From NCBI GenBank assembly GCA_032173965.1, contig JAVUNC010000004.1:27815001-27879000 (forward strand): 64,000 bases of DNA. Reading direction: 5' to 3'. Each line of letters opens with the position of its first letter. Within the stretch, counting starts at the first letter, position 1. The DNA is from Sitta carolinensis (lineage: Eukaryota > Chordata > Aves > Passeriformes > Sittidae). Below the pieces are notes generated by a model. That model made no database searches. It worked only from the letters and a program-made list of their open reading frames with translations, and was not told the origin of the DNA. Made by a program: the position numbers and the translations under genes. Shown piece after piece: positions 40,501-52,574 of the stretch.

Positions 40501-41012
40501 TATCCTCTCCCAATTCCAGCTTTTTTAGATAGTTCACCTTAGAAAAATTAATTTAGTTCTGATGCAAATCAGACTTCTGTTTTGATTTTACACAAGAGCA
40601 AGGAAATTTGGAAATTTTAAAACAAGAGCTCATTAATATTAATTTTCTAAATAATATAGTTGCCATATCACCTAATAATGGTTTTTTTGCTACAACACAG
40701 GCTTATTTTCACTGTATAATGGTTCTTTCTTTTCTCTGCCTTTTCTGACATGCAATATTCTGCCATGGGCAACATATTTCTCCTGCTGCAAGGGAAAGAG
40801 GAGGACACCATTTAAGTGGTTCAATATTTGCCTTAGAAGTGTGAGACCTGAAATCCATAAGCTTCTTGGGCAAATTAAGTTAAATGCCATTAACTCCTTA
40901 ATAACTCAGCGGTGAGTTGTAGCTACATTTGACTTTTCTACTGGTGATGGAATGATACAGATCAAAGTTTCTAATAATCAGGCCCAGTAAAAACATGAAG
41001 GAAATTGACATT

Positions 41013-41650
41013 TGTGCTGAATCTGGCTGGATGGAGTTAATTTTCTTCATGGAAACCCTTATGGTGCTGTGGTTTGAATCTGTGGCCAGAAGTTGTTAAC
41101 GCACCAGTCCTTTGGCTACTGCTCAGAGGCTGCACAGCATCAAGGCTGGGTTTGCTTCTCACAGTGCCCCACCCCCAATAAAACCCATTGAGGCTATGCT
41201 TTTTCTTCCTTTCTCTCACTCTGCTTCCTGAGCTGGTGGACTGGGGAGAGGGAACTAGCAGGCTTGGGAGAAGATAGAGATAGGACAGCTGACCCCAGGT
41301 GACCAAGGGTATATCCCATATGATATTGAGCTCTACCATAAAAGCTGGGATAAAAGGAGGAAGAGAGTAGTATTTGGAGAGATAGCTTTTGTCTTCCCAA
41401 GGAAATGTTACACATGTTGAAGTCATGTTTTTCTAGAGATGGCTGAACACTGGCCTGATCGGGGCAACTATTGAATGAATTATTTTGATTTGCTTGCACA
41501 TGAGGCTTTTGCTTTTCTTCTTAAACTGTCGTTCTGTCAATACACAAGAGTTTTCTCACTTTTGTTCTTCTGATTCCATTTCCCATCCTGCTGGGGTAGA
41601 GGTGTATAGATTGCTCTGTGGAGCCTTAGCTTCTAACTGCAATCAACACA
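41013..41650 (+). mobile_element. Near-complete solo ERV LTR, avian ERVL-type
   Basis: The left end TGTGCTGAATCTGGCTGGAT and the right end ...AATCAACACA give TG...CA termini over 638 bp. Between them, in order, are blocks I recognise from a common avian LTR: GGAGTTAATTTTCTTCAT, ATGGTGCTGTGGTTTG, GCACAGCATCAAGGCTG, CCAAGGGTATATCCCATATG, a TATA-like CATAAAA (41337-41343), a GTCTTCCCAAG block (41391-41401), the promoter-proximal ATGGCTGAACACTGGCCTG (41439-41457), and GAGTTTTCTCACTTTTG with TCTGATTCCATTTCCCATCC near the 3' end. The order fixes plus orientation. No internal sequence lies on either side, so it is a solo LTR left by LTR-LTR recombination. An exact target-site duplication was not evident. 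It may still carry a weak promoter, but point mutations are many. Confidence 0.85.
41337..41343 (+). promoter_or_regulatory. TATA-like box of the solo LTR
   Basis: CATAAAA, followed by an AG-rich stretch, is at the position where this LTR family carries its TATA box. It is annotated from LTR position and sequence only; activity is unknown. Confidence 0.45.
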
Positions 41651-44561
41651 CTTTAACTTTCAGGCTGAGCTGAATTTGAGAAGCAAAAAATACTTTTACA
41701 TAGTGATGTGAAAAAATAAATTCCTTATGTATCACATGGATCCCTGGTGGTGTTTTAAGTGCTAGAAAAAAGATAACAGGATAGTTATGGCAAAAATTTT
41801 AAGAGTTGTAGCCTCTTGGCTGGATATCAACTGGCTCTTTAAAACACTTGCACTAGGCAAACAAAAGTTGTTCCTCAAATAGAGAGGCCAGAGTTTTTTT
41901 CACTGATTTATTCATAAGTAGACTATGTCCCTGACATGTAAAAGTCACTGACAAAAAGCAAATAAAAATTCACGAGTGAACTTTATTAGAATACAGAAGC
42001 TGTCCTCCTAACATTGTCAGGGATATTTTTTAGAAAATTAGATGGAATGCACATATCAGAAAAGAAGCATTCTTTGATAAGTAGTGATAGCAAGTGTTCA
42101 TTAAGAGTTCATTGAACTCAGTAATGTTACTTTTTGTTGGCAGGAGTAATCCTATCAGTAACCAAATACACATTGTCATAACTGAACCCTGGAAAAAATT
42201 TCACATATGAAACCACTGTTAGTTTACAGTTTATTTTGAATTCAGAAATATCTTACTCTACTCAGACAGAAGAAATGTCAGTGGCTTTCCAAAGTGTTAA
42301 AGCTTTTCAAAAGAAATATTGTGATGACATTAGAAATTAATTTGATAAGCAAGCAGTTTCAGTAAATATCATCTTGTTAAAATGTCAACAGCTAGGCAAG
42401 AGAGACAAACTGCACATTCTAATACAAATTTGTACCCAGAAGGAAGCTTAACAGTGTAAAAATATTACAGAATAAATATTTTGAAGCAAATTATATTAAA
42501 TTCTATTTGGAAATTTTACTTTTTTATTTTCTGTCAGGGTTTTTTACTTATGTTAAAAGATGGTTACCCTTTTAAAACTTTATAATAAAATTAAATAATG
42601 ACAGATAAGTAAAAACTAGTTACAGATGCTACGATAATGAACAATATTGCAAGAAATGGACTATTGCCTTTAGTACAGAGGATATGAAACTAGATATTCT
42701 GATTGTCTCTCTCACCTTAATACCCCCATGATTTTATAAATCTCAAAGAAAGTGTAAAAGGACCTTAAAGATGCCATGTGTGTTGTAGCTGAGGTTGTTG
42801 CAGGAAGCACACAGGCATGAAAGAAGTGGAAGCTGATATTCTCTCAAATCCTTCATCACAGACTGTGCAAAGCAACAAACCCAATCTGTGAGTTTTATGA
42901 AAAGTTGAGTCAGATGTAAACACAATGCAATAATACTCTAAATGTCAATAAGAAAAGGTAAAGAAGAAAAGAACATAAATAGAGAACTTGACTTGTTATA
43001 ATACCTGAGGCAGTCTTTTAGAGATTTCAACTCCTTCAAATCTGAGCTTTTTTTTGCCAAATGTTGAATTAAGAAATGGAAAATAAATGCATGATGCATC
43101 CCCCTTCATGTCTCCATAACAGGGAATTTTTTCACATATTAAAAAAAATGTAATGACAATAATTAATAACACTGAAGATTTTTCAATTCTTCATTGTGGT
43201 ATATTCCACTAAGTAAAAGTTTGTAAATGAGAAAGAAACAATATATTTTTTTCTATTAATAACTCAAATAGTGTAAAAGACTATATGCATGTTTTTGGGC
43301 TATTTCAGCACCACAAGATAGAAACAGTATTATTCTAGAATCTTCAGGGCCTTTGTTTCAAGATCCAATTTATTCTTCAAACAGAACAAATCCAGAAGGA
43401 GTACAAATCAATGCAGTTTTCTTATTAAAAAAAATAAACCACCAAAAAAACAAAAAAGCCCAACATTGTAGTCTCTGCAAGGCCTTTTCCACTTGTTTGT
43501 TTTTCATATGCCCTCTCAGAATAATACCTTTTACTTTAATAGTTTTAACATATTCAGAGACAGGGAGTACTTAATCTTTTTTTGACTATTTCACCCTGCC
43601 TGAGAGGGTGTTCACACTGCAAACAAATTAAAAGATGTGGTTTTAACTTTCAATGTCTTTCTGTATTATATACCGTAAGCTGAATAAAGAAGAAGTATCA
43701 TTTCAAGCTTATAGTATTCTCAAGTATTCACGAAAGAATCCAAATATAGAAAAGATATTTTAAATTAACTCTAGCCCTCAACCCTAGTGGACAATTCCTT
43801 AGTGAACATTTTCTCATTTTTTGTCCATTTTAATTCAAGCAAATTAAAAATTCAAGCATTTTAATTCAAAACAAAAAGGGATTTCAGTAGAATAGAGAGA
43901 GTATAAAAAATTTTGAGTTGTCCTCCTTTTTTAATATACACTACTGCATGGTAAACTATGTCTCCATGTATTTCAGAGGCAGTTGTTTACAAAACCATAA
44001 TGTGGTGATTAGGAATATTAGGAAAATGAAAGGGATAATGTGGAAAAGCATGATGCAGAGTATTCTGATACCACTGAGAAACTCAGTTGATCAAAATGGC
44101 TCTTACGCTACTTGATTCTCTTGCCCTTATTTGAATTTAAATTATAACATTTTTCAAATATATAAAGAATGTCTGTGATTTTTCTCTCAGAACCTGTCTA
44201 CCATTGTCTTAGCAAAAAATCAGCTGAAACTTTCTATGCATTTGCATCTAGACACTGAGTGGAACTACATTATACTCTGACTAAAGTGCATCTTTTTGGG
44301 AAATAGTATGCCAATTCACAAAATTATAGTGTTCTTGAAAATTTTGTTTAGTTATAAGTCACTGAAAACACTATGAACTGCAATGTGTGTGGTAATAAAA
44401 TATCAGACTTCTGAGCATGATGCAGTGCACCATGGACATGGAACATAGGTTTGTTGGGAGCCTGGTGATGGTTATCTGATATTAGATGTCATTGAATATG
44501 ATTGATGTTGGAATACTGAAAATTGCTGTGGAAATGAACATTTATGAAAGATCTTATCAAA
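41651..44561. other. AT-rich non-coding stretch
   Basis: No gene or interspersed repeat was recognised. A/T-rich low-complexity pieces are near 43138-43150, 43425-43455 and 43829-43872; the last contains three diverged copies of an AATTCAAGC-like unit. Confidence 0.55.
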
Positions 44562-45465
44562 TTCACAGAATCACAGCATTGGTAAGGCTGAAAGGGACCA
44601 CAGTGATCCAATTTCCCTGCTTAAGCAGGGTCATCCTAGAGCATGCAGGAGACTCCACACCCTCTGCACAGTCTGTTCCAGGGCTCGTTCACCCACACAG
44701 CAAAGAAGTACTTCCTCATGTTCAAGTGGAACTTCCTGTGCACCATTTTCTGCCCTTTGCCTCTTGTCCTATTGGTTGGTACCACTAGGAAGAGCTGGAA
44801 CATCCTCTTGACACCCTCCTTTCAGATACTATAGACAGTGATGAGGTCCCCTTTCAGTCATCTCTTCTCAAAGCCGATCAGGCCCAGTTTCCTCACAAGA
44901 TAGAGCTCCAATCCCTTAAACATGCTTGTTGCACTCCTCTGGACCTGCTCCAGGAGCTCCATGTCCCTCTCGTCCTGAGGAGCCCAGAACTGGACACAGC
45001 ACTCCAGATGTGGCCTCACCAGGGCTGAGCAGAGGGGCAGGATCACCTCCCTCGACCTGCTGACAATGCTCTTCTTAATGCACCCCAGGACACTTCTTGG
45101 CCACAAGGACACTGCTGGCTCATGGAGAGCTCATTGCCCACCAGGACCCCCAGGTCCTTCTCCACAGAGTTCCAGCCTGTCCTGGTGCACGTGGTTATTC
45201 CTCCCCAGGTGCTGGACCCTGCACTTTCCTCTGTTGAGTTTCAGACAGTTTTTCTTCTGCACATCTCTCAGACCTGTCATGGTCCCTCTGAAGTTCTGCA
45301 CAGCCCTCTGGGGTGTCAGCCACTCCTCCCAGCTTTGTGCTTTAGGGAAGATGCTGAGGAGGCCTCTGCTCCTTCATCCAAATCATTGAGAAAAAATTTA
45401 AACAATACTGGGCCCAAGAACTGCATCTTGGGAGACACCACTAGTGACAGGCCTCCAACTAGATA
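44562..45465 (-). mobile_element. CR1 LINE, 5'-truncated 3' fragment
   Basis: On the plus strand it opens with TCACAGAATCACAG, the reverse complement of CR1's terminal octamer repeats, so the element runs on the minus strand. Moving right come the 3' UTR, the ORF2 stop region and the C-terminal reverse transcriptase region. The minus frame at 44858-45112 reads [21 protein letters not shown] sequence ([17 protein letters not shown]), a hallmark of CR1 ORF2 C-termini. Further right is a segment matching the CR1 thumb/connection-type region, near 45120-45460. The ORF is interrupted outside that stretch. At about 904 bp it is the longest CR1 copy here, and less decayed than the one at 47 kb. Confidence 0.93.
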
Positions 45466-46743
45466 TTTTCTTTTAAAAAGAAAAGAGCAGAAGGTTAGGA
45501 GTGGTTTTGTGTTTTAATAAATCTGCTGTGCAATGGGTTGGTATAACTACTATAGAACCAAGTAATTTCTTTTGACATTCAATTCATTATATTTGTATAT
45601 TTACAGTTTGCTGATTATAATTCATATTTACAGTCCACTAGTCTATAGGTTTCATGTTGGCAGGATAGAATTGCATAAGAAAGCTTTTTGAAAGCTGGAC
45701 AACTGAAAATCTGGCAAGGGAGTAAACTCATTATAGATTTTAGGAAATTATGATTGTGTTATCCAAATGGTATTCTCAAAACAACCAGCAGCAATTGACA
45801 ATACTGGCTTGATGAGACTTTTAACAGTAGCATTGCTAGATCCCAAGTTATCATATGCCAAATTTTTTCAATCTTTTTTGAAAAAAAATTTTGAGTCAAC
45901 ATTATACAACAAATAACTCAAATAAACAATGCAGTCCGTGAGTAAATTGCAGGAAGTTTAACTGATGTTCAACTACAATAGTTTAAATATTCTATTTTTT
46001 AAATTATTTTTAAAATTACCTTTTTCAGTATATTTTACACAACCATAATTATTTTATTTTCCTGATTTACAGAATTTCCAATGAGCATCTTTCTCAACAC
46101 TATAATATGTAGAAACCTCTTTCAGAATTATAAAGTTTTTATTCTCCTTAGTTTAATTATTAAGAGAACAAAACCAATACACCTGGGCAAGTCAGCAGAA
46201 GTAGTTCTTGAACACAACCATTTTATAACCAGAGATGCAAACCAGGTACTGGAAGAAGACTTGGATCACAATTTACCATTCCAAGATCTCATGTTCCTTT
46301 AAATTTTCTAACTTCCTAATACTGTTTCCCTCTCTCTCTCTCTTCAGAGGCATTAAGAATGAGATTTCTCTCATCTAACTGTATATGTTTATACTGTAAG
46401 ATCGTATTTCAAAATTATCCATGTTAGAATTCCTTCCCAATTAGTAAACAAACAAACAAACAAAAAAAATGTGACAAAATAGTTTAATCTCTGTTTTTGA
46501 ATAACATGAGTTTTCTCTTGATTTTTTCCTGCTGGCTCTCTCTTCACTGACATAATAGGAGTTTTGTGTGACTAGTTCATACATGGAAATGTCTGCTTTT
46601 GGTCAGAATAGTATGTCTTTCCTTGATCCAAAAAACTGTAGTTTTTACATATCTAGATCCATAGTGCTTTCAGGAATCAGTTAAAAATATGTGACCACCC
46701 TGCCTCTCCAGGTGTAACAGGTCATTCTCCTTGATCCTTTTAG
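45466..46743. other. AT-rich non-coding stretch
   Basis: This stretch holds a (CT)n tract at 46329-46343 and a (CAAA)n tract at 46445-46464. No gene or element was recognised. Confidence 0.6.
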
Positions 46744-46860
46744 GTGCTCCTGGCTCCAACTTTCCACAACAGTTTGCTGCTGATCTCTACTTGGAGAATA
46801 CAGGACCTACAGGTCACATACTCTGTGAATTCAGAAGTTGGAACACAAGCAGATGGCAGG
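46744..46860 (+). CDS. Candidate internal exon, unidentified
   Basis: A 117-bp block, exactly 39 codons, is preceded by a 3' splice-like TTCTCCTTGATCCTTTTAG and followed by a good 5' splice motif (AGG then GTAAGG). It is open in two frames: one reads VLLAPTFHNSLLLISTW at its start, the other APGSNFPQQFAADLYLE. Its base composition is higher in GC than the neighbours. I recognise neither peptide, no adjoining exon was found, and being open in two frames weakens the case for either one. It could be a real exon of a plus-strand gene, a non-coding RNA exon or chance. Confidence 0.2.
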
Positions 46861-47076
46861 GTAAGGAAAAGAGTTATCTTATTCTTAACTTTAAAGAAGA
46901 TATTTATTTATCTAGTAAATAAGTAAGTACATTTTCTTTGTTTCAAAAAATAGTTTTAATGATTGATTTTGATCTGTTTTAACTATACAGTTTCTTAGTA
47001 AATTTTCTAGGCATTCTGAGGAATTTTTAATGAGAATTATAAATTATGTACAATAATTTAATTAATTGCAATATGT

Positions 47077-47812
47077 CAGAGTCACAGAACAGTCTGGGTT
47101 AGAAGGGACTTTCAAAGATCATGTAGTCCACCCCTTACATCCTGGACAGAAACATATTGTGCTAGACCAGGTTGTTTAATGCCCCATCCAACCTGGCTAT
47201 GAACGCTTCCAGGGATGGTTCTCTGGGCAACCTGTTCCAGCACCTCACCTTGTCATAAAATTTTTTTTCCTATCTAAATATATATAAATATATCCTGCTT
47301 CAATTTAAAACCTTTGCCACTAGTCACTGCAAACCTGTCACTACAGTCCTTGGTAAAAAACCCCCTCATTCTTTCTTATGATTGTCTAATACATATTTAA
47401 AGATCACAGTAAGGTCTCCCTATAACCTTCTGTTATGGAGGCTGAACAACCCAGCTGTGAGACTTTCATCATAGGAGAAGTATTCCAGTCTTCTGGCAGA
47501 TTTTGTGGCCTTCATCTAGACCCACTCTCACAAGTCTATGTCATTCTTGTACCGAGAATTCCTCAGTTGAGTTCAGAGGAAGAGTCAACTCCCTGAATCT
47601 TCTGGTCTCACTTCCTTTGATGCAGCCCAGGACACAGCTGGCTGTCTGGGCTGCATTGCCTCTTGGCCAGATTTTCATCGACCAGTATCCCCAAGTCCTC
47701 TGTGGGGATGCTCTCAATCCTCAGTTATCAATATAAGCTGAGAGCTTATATTGATAACTGAGGGTTGCCCCACCCAGAAGCAGAACCTTGCATTTAGCCA
47801 TGTCAAAAGTCA
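47077..47812 (-). mobile_element. CR1 LINE, diverged 3' fragment
   Basis: The plus strand starts TCAGAGTCACAGAACAG and proceeds through blocks typical of the CR1 3' end read in antisense: GGGTTAGAAGGGACTTTCAAAGATCATG, GCCCCATCCAACCTGGCTATGAACGC, TCTCTGGGCAACCTGTTCCAGCACCTCACC, AAGGTCTCCCTATAACCTTCT and GCATTGCCTCTTGGCCAG. The copy is strongly diverged, with an AT-rich microsatellite-like insertion near 47270-47300, and carries no long ORF. It belongs to a different CR1 subfamily from the copy at 44.6 kb, judged by the differing 3' end. A hairpin inside it is listed separately. Confidence 0.9.
47719..47763. repeat. Perfect 21-bp inverted repeat inside CR1
   Basis: The arms at 47719-47739 and 47743-47763 are exact reverse complements with a 3-base loop (GAG). 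The right arm continues into GGTTGCCCC and fits the surrounding CR1 sequence, while the left arm replaces what the CR1 consensus would have there. It therefore looks like an inverted copy of the right arm. Confidence 0.92.
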
Positions 47813-50800
47813 GAAGGGAAAAAGAAGTAGAAATATATGAGCTGCTATAAAATTTCCACAGCCTGCATTTAATATATTAAAAACAGTAAGTGACTTATTG
47901 AAAAAAAAAAATTTCCATTGGAATAAATATTTATTAACAATATCCAGAATTTCAGAAATGATGCTAGAAATAGTTTGTTACAGAATAAGCTGTAAGAACA
48001 TAAGATTCATTTATAACAAATACTTTTTTTTTCCAAAAAAGTTTATGAAGGAGAGTCTTAGAAGAGCAGTTATAAATAGTTTCCCTGCTGGTCACTAAAG
48101 CTGAGCTGATTCTATCAGTATCTCCTGGTTTCACTTTCCAGAGAGAAAAGTGTATGCATCTCACTTAACTCATTCATTATGAATGATGAACCTCAAAACC
48201 TAAGGCTTGGAGGTAGAAAATCATGCTATGAGTAGCTAGTGTAATCTTTTACCAAATCTTTGGCTTCCTAGGAGGACTTCTGCAGCACAGCAGTGCTGAT
48301 CTCCAACAAAAATTGAACTTTTGCTGAGTGTGAGTAAAACATTTTTCTAAATTAAGAACCACAGAAAGGGTGGGTGTTATAGTTGTACTCTCTCAGTGCT
48401 GTGCTGGTGAAAGTACATTCTGCTATGGTAAGGGTGGCAAACTGCCTGGGAAGTCCATGGGCTTGCTCCTACTGGGTCTGAAGCTTTGGAAACAAAAAAT
48501 CTGTGTTTGCTTATTACGGAGATAAAGTCATGCATTGTACATAACTTCATCAGTGCTGGCATTCAGCATGAGGACATATAATTGCCACTTAAGTGCCGTG
48601 CAATTCACTGCTCTGGGTGTGTTTTTGGGAGCTGGAGACTGCTTCTCGCTCTAGGTTATTCACCAAACATTCAGTTGTTCAGGATGAACACCCTCCAGGT
48701 GTTACTCCCTGACATTGCAGTGACAGTTTCTATACTCACCTAGAAAACTTATCATTTGTCTGCAGACCCAGAATCATTTTTTAAATAGTTCCTGTAGGAC
48801 AGATGGGCACAACCTTCAGGTCCAAATTCAGAAAACTCCAGAAGATGCACCAGTGGGAAATCTGGATTTCTGAGATTTCTGGAGAGTAAAACTCCCCTAA
48901 AGCTATAAATAATTTGAGAAAATCTTGACTCACACCTTTTTTTTTTTTTTCTGTGAATCCCAAGAAGGAGTATCCTGGGCTTTGACACACTTAAACTCTT
49001 TGTAATGCTCCCTGGCTTCCAGGGTCTCTCTTGGCCTTTCCAGCTGTTCACTGATTATTCTCAATGCTTGACTGCTTCTCTCAACTACTCACCCTCATCC
49101 TTTGTGACAGACCCTCTGTCTTTGATTCTGTGATTTTCTGCCATGTCTTTTTTCACCTTTGTGCCTTTCTCACCACGCATAGTCTCAAGGACTAAACTTT
49201 TCTCTCAGATTCTATCAGCAGGGATTTAAGATGTGGCTTCAAAGATAATTATGTTCAGATGAAGCCGATGCATCACTTAAGCTCTTAAAACAGACTAAAA
49301 CTTAGATATGTATAAAACGATTTTTCCCCACACCACCAGATGATGCTTTTAGTAAGCACTGAAATGACCAAGTTTAATAGGAAATATAAGTAAAGCAGCA
49401 GATATTATATGCTTTCGTTTTGAAGTTCCAAACAGCAGTGACAGGTTAATCTTCAATGTGTTGTCCAAAAATTGTCAAAATCTTATAGAAGATATATCTT
49501 CTCCTGGTTGCAAAATTCTTTTGTTTCATTCTTTTGAAAGCCTCTGGAATCCAGGAAAGGAATCAATATCTCCCTTTCTTAAACCCATTCTTTCCAAATT
49601 GTCTACATTGTCATGATCAGGTTGTTTCCTCTGCTGCAGCCTTCAAATATTGATAAGTGAAGTCTGCCCCACAAAATAGTTATTACTGTGTAACTAGACT
49701 GGGCCTAAGGTTACTTTAAAAATACCATAGGGGATTGAGTTTGCTTTTCCAAGAAAAGATAAGTAATTGCAGCATTGTTTACTGTGCAAGGTGCCATGTC
49801 CAATCAATGTCAAAGGGAATTTTTAGGGCTGCTACAGGAAAGAAGGATTGTTTTCACTTGAGTATCCTTAGCTGCTAGCTACAAGCTCTGTTTGTTTCCC
49901 CTGTAAGTAAATATTGTATCTGTGCATGAAATTTTTTCATAAAAGACACAGAAAGTGGTTTTTTTTGTCTCAAACTATTTTAGCTCTTGGGAAAATGAGC
50001 AACTTCTCTAAACATCCAGTTGCCTGTGTCCTGACAAACTATTCTTGTATCTGCTAAACTTCATTCAAACTTTTTTTCCCTGTGCTCTAGATGATGGCTA
50101 CAATTTGTGAGATCAAATACAGTGCTCCACAGTATTCCCTTTTTTTTTTTTTTTTTTTTTTCCATTTGGGAGATATTTGTAGTATTATATTACATATGTA
50201 ATTTGTAGTGTACACAGGAACATAAAAGACAACAGTAATTCCCTTTCAGCCAGATTTTTGCACTTAACAATTCCTTCTTTTAAAACAACACAATTGAGAG
50301 GTATTTTTAGGTTCAGAACCTGACAGTGTAGTGTGGTGGATTTCATCCCTGCATCCAAAAATTCCTGCTGCTGCCATGGGAATTGGTAATGTACCATGTT
50401 ATTCAATGTCAGCAGTAGTAAAGAAAGGACCACACAGAGTAAATATTTAATTTAAAATTTCAGTCTCTAGAGATTCAAACTGTAACAGACATCTTTAGAA
50501 AATAAGCTATCCCTGGGCATGTTTAGCAGACAACAGGCTCTCCTCATCCTGACATCTTGGACCTTCTGTATCACAAGCCATTATCATCAGAGATTTACTC
50601 TTCCAAGCAATGCAAATGGAATTTTTTTTCCTCACTTATTGTTAGCATGATTATTTTTTAAGGTTCATTTATCCACTGATACATAACTGCACTTCAATTC
50701 TAGAACATGTCAATTAGATTGCACTTCCTTTTTAACTGGGTTTGTAATATTTCAGGATCTCTATGGTCAGAAGCTGCTCTTATTTTTGTCCAGAGACTCC

Positions 50801-51953
50801 TCTATGTAGTAGATCTCGCTCTTTTAAAAGGTCAGGTTAATGTATGGTTATAGATTTATTTATTCTTAAGAATTTTAGCTTACAAGATTACACAAGAACA
50901 AAAATTAAGCCAAGTATGTTATCCCAGGTACTTCAAGAAAAAAAGGATATTTAACATAATGGTAGAGGAAACATAGTGTTTTTAAAATTGAGTTTTCTGT
51001 AATTGCTAAGAGTAGATAAGATGTTAAGTGCAAAATCATAGCAGAATTTCTGATACATAATAATTTAGTTCACTCTATGTCACTGCCTTAAGTGCTATAA
51101 AATAACATCACATGTTGTTCAAATTGGCCATTTTAAGATAGTTACATACTGGAAGAACTCTTGGCAAAGTAAAGACTGTAAATAACAACCTTTGCTAAGT
51201 CCTCAGGAAGGTCCACAGCACTGACAAAGACATGATTCTTTGTCATGAGCTCCAGTTTTTGTCTTTACTGCACACAGATGTAAAGAGAGATTTAGTCTCC
51301 AGATTCACCCTTTCTTTTCTCAGCTTCTCCAAAACATTTCTTTTAAATGATCATCTTAAATGAGCTACCCACAAAAATCATTCTTGTTTTTTCTGTCTTA
51401 TGTCAACTTCCATTGGCCCACAAACTTTAGTATAGTTCTAGGCCTTTGTATCTTTTCTAATCCACACACTTGAAATTTCTCCTATGTTCTCCAATCCCTT
51501 CTTTATCTAAAAAGATGCTTCTAATTTCCATTGATAATCTGATTCTATCTTATAGAATAATTTATTTTGCTCAGGTTTTCCTCTGTGATATTTTTCTTCA
51601 TTTATTTGACTATGTTGTAAAATTTGAATCTAATTATGAAACAATATTTATCTGTGCATCCCCCCCTGTATTTTATGTCAATATTTATACAAAGATTCCA
51701 CTCATTCTTTTAAATATCCAAACATAACAGGGTAAAAAAAAAGAGCCCAAACAAAAGAAAGTGCAGATTTTACAACCTTTACTTGAGTTCTAAATAAGCA
51801 TGATAGTATTTTTTTCATTTAAATTTCACAATACAATCTGAATAAAGAAGCAAGAAGGATATAAACAAAGAAAAGTAGTACAACTCTTAATTGTGATAGC
51901 TAAGGGAAAGTAAACCAAAGCATACGTCAGTTTCTTCAGATAACTCTGAACTG
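47813..51953. other. Non-coding stretch with T tracts
   Basis: No gene was recognised. The 48.6-49.2 kb part has a more balanced composition than its neighbours, with a T12 run at 48939-48950, and may be an old unrecognised repeat. A T22 tract lies at 50140-50161. If the exons at 52 kb are real, the segment just left of 51954 is the 3' UTR of that gene. Confidence 0.5.
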
Positions 51954-52050
51954 TTACTCCATGATGCTTCGCTCAAATCTGTGAATATAGAAATACATCC
52001 CACCCACACTCAGAGTTCTTTCTTCTTCCATCATGGGGTTTATGTCCAGC
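51954..52050 (-). CDS. Putative last coding exon of an unidentified gene
   Basis: On the minus strand this segment follows a 3' splice pattern ending CTTATCAAG (with a branch-like TTCTGATTAC upstream) and begins one base before a codon boundary. It reads 31 codons, with segments LDINPMMEEERTLSVGG and MYFYIHRFERSIME, to a TAA at 51954-51956. The first base completes an Arg codon (AG|G) with the exon at 52575-52723, so the two join in phase across a 524-bp GT-AG intron. The peptide has a balanced composition unlike the low-complexity translations nearby. The same frame is open for 12 further codons upstream of the acceptor. Another AG at 52088-52089 is possible, but would put the upstream exon out of frame. 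I do not recognise the protein; nothing more can be said of its role. Confidence 0.45.
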
Positions 52051-52574
52051 CTTGATAAGAAATTAAACATGGTAATGTAATCAGAAGCTAAAGAGGGAAC
52101 AGGGAAATCTTCAATTCCTAGTTTCGCATGCCAGTTTTACCATGAGCTCATATCATCGGATGTTGCCCTTGCTGCCTCCCTGCATTGCAATAGGCTACAG
52201 GTGACTCCATGGAGGTGAAGACTCCATGGTTTATGGAGAACTCTACAGAAATCCAGTATAAAATAATTTGTTTCCTTCAAAAAAAAAAAAAAAAAAAGTT
52301 AGAGAATTTTTCAGAGTGACTTAAACACATATACCAAATAACTTCAAAATGAAGAATAAGTACTACCATTAATTATAATTTGTAGAAGTTGTGTGTAGGA
52401 TAAAGATTGTGATGTCAGCACAATAACTTAGTGGTACCAACACAGCTTACACTCTTATGAAAGTTTAGTTCCTTAGATATAAGAATTTACTGAGGAGTTT
52501 AAAGCAATTGGAAACAGATATGCACATGCCCACAAGCATGCATGCACATACATATACCCATTCCTTTCACTTAC
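52051..52574 (-). other. Putative intron between the two minus-strand exons
   Basis: The 524-bp interval starts GTAAGTG and ends CTTATCAAG on the minus strand, canonical GT-AG borders. It contains A19 at 52279-52297 and no recognised element. Confidence 0.4.

Larger units (their letters stand above)
30311..41012. other. Long AT-rich non-coding stretch
   Basis: No convincing gene was seen. Small features are the A-rich tract at 31240-31300, a tandem pair of the 14-mer CATGTCTTTTACTT at 32398-32425, a T run near 32600-32615, a mixed TA/CA dinucleotide tract at 37506-37550, an A/C-rich stretch near 38560-38634 and a T run near 39060-39073. The 39.7-40.3 kb part is even-textured, repeat-free AT-rich DNA with homeodomain-like TAAT and POU-like motifs; it could be a conserved non-coding element, but that cannot be judged from one sequence. 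Confidence 0.5.

Noticed and set aside
45066..45517. Plus-strand open frames of 107 and 131 codons
   Set aside because: They are antisense to a minus-strand CR1; their Pro/Leu/Ser-rich text is the reverse complement of the CR1 coding region.
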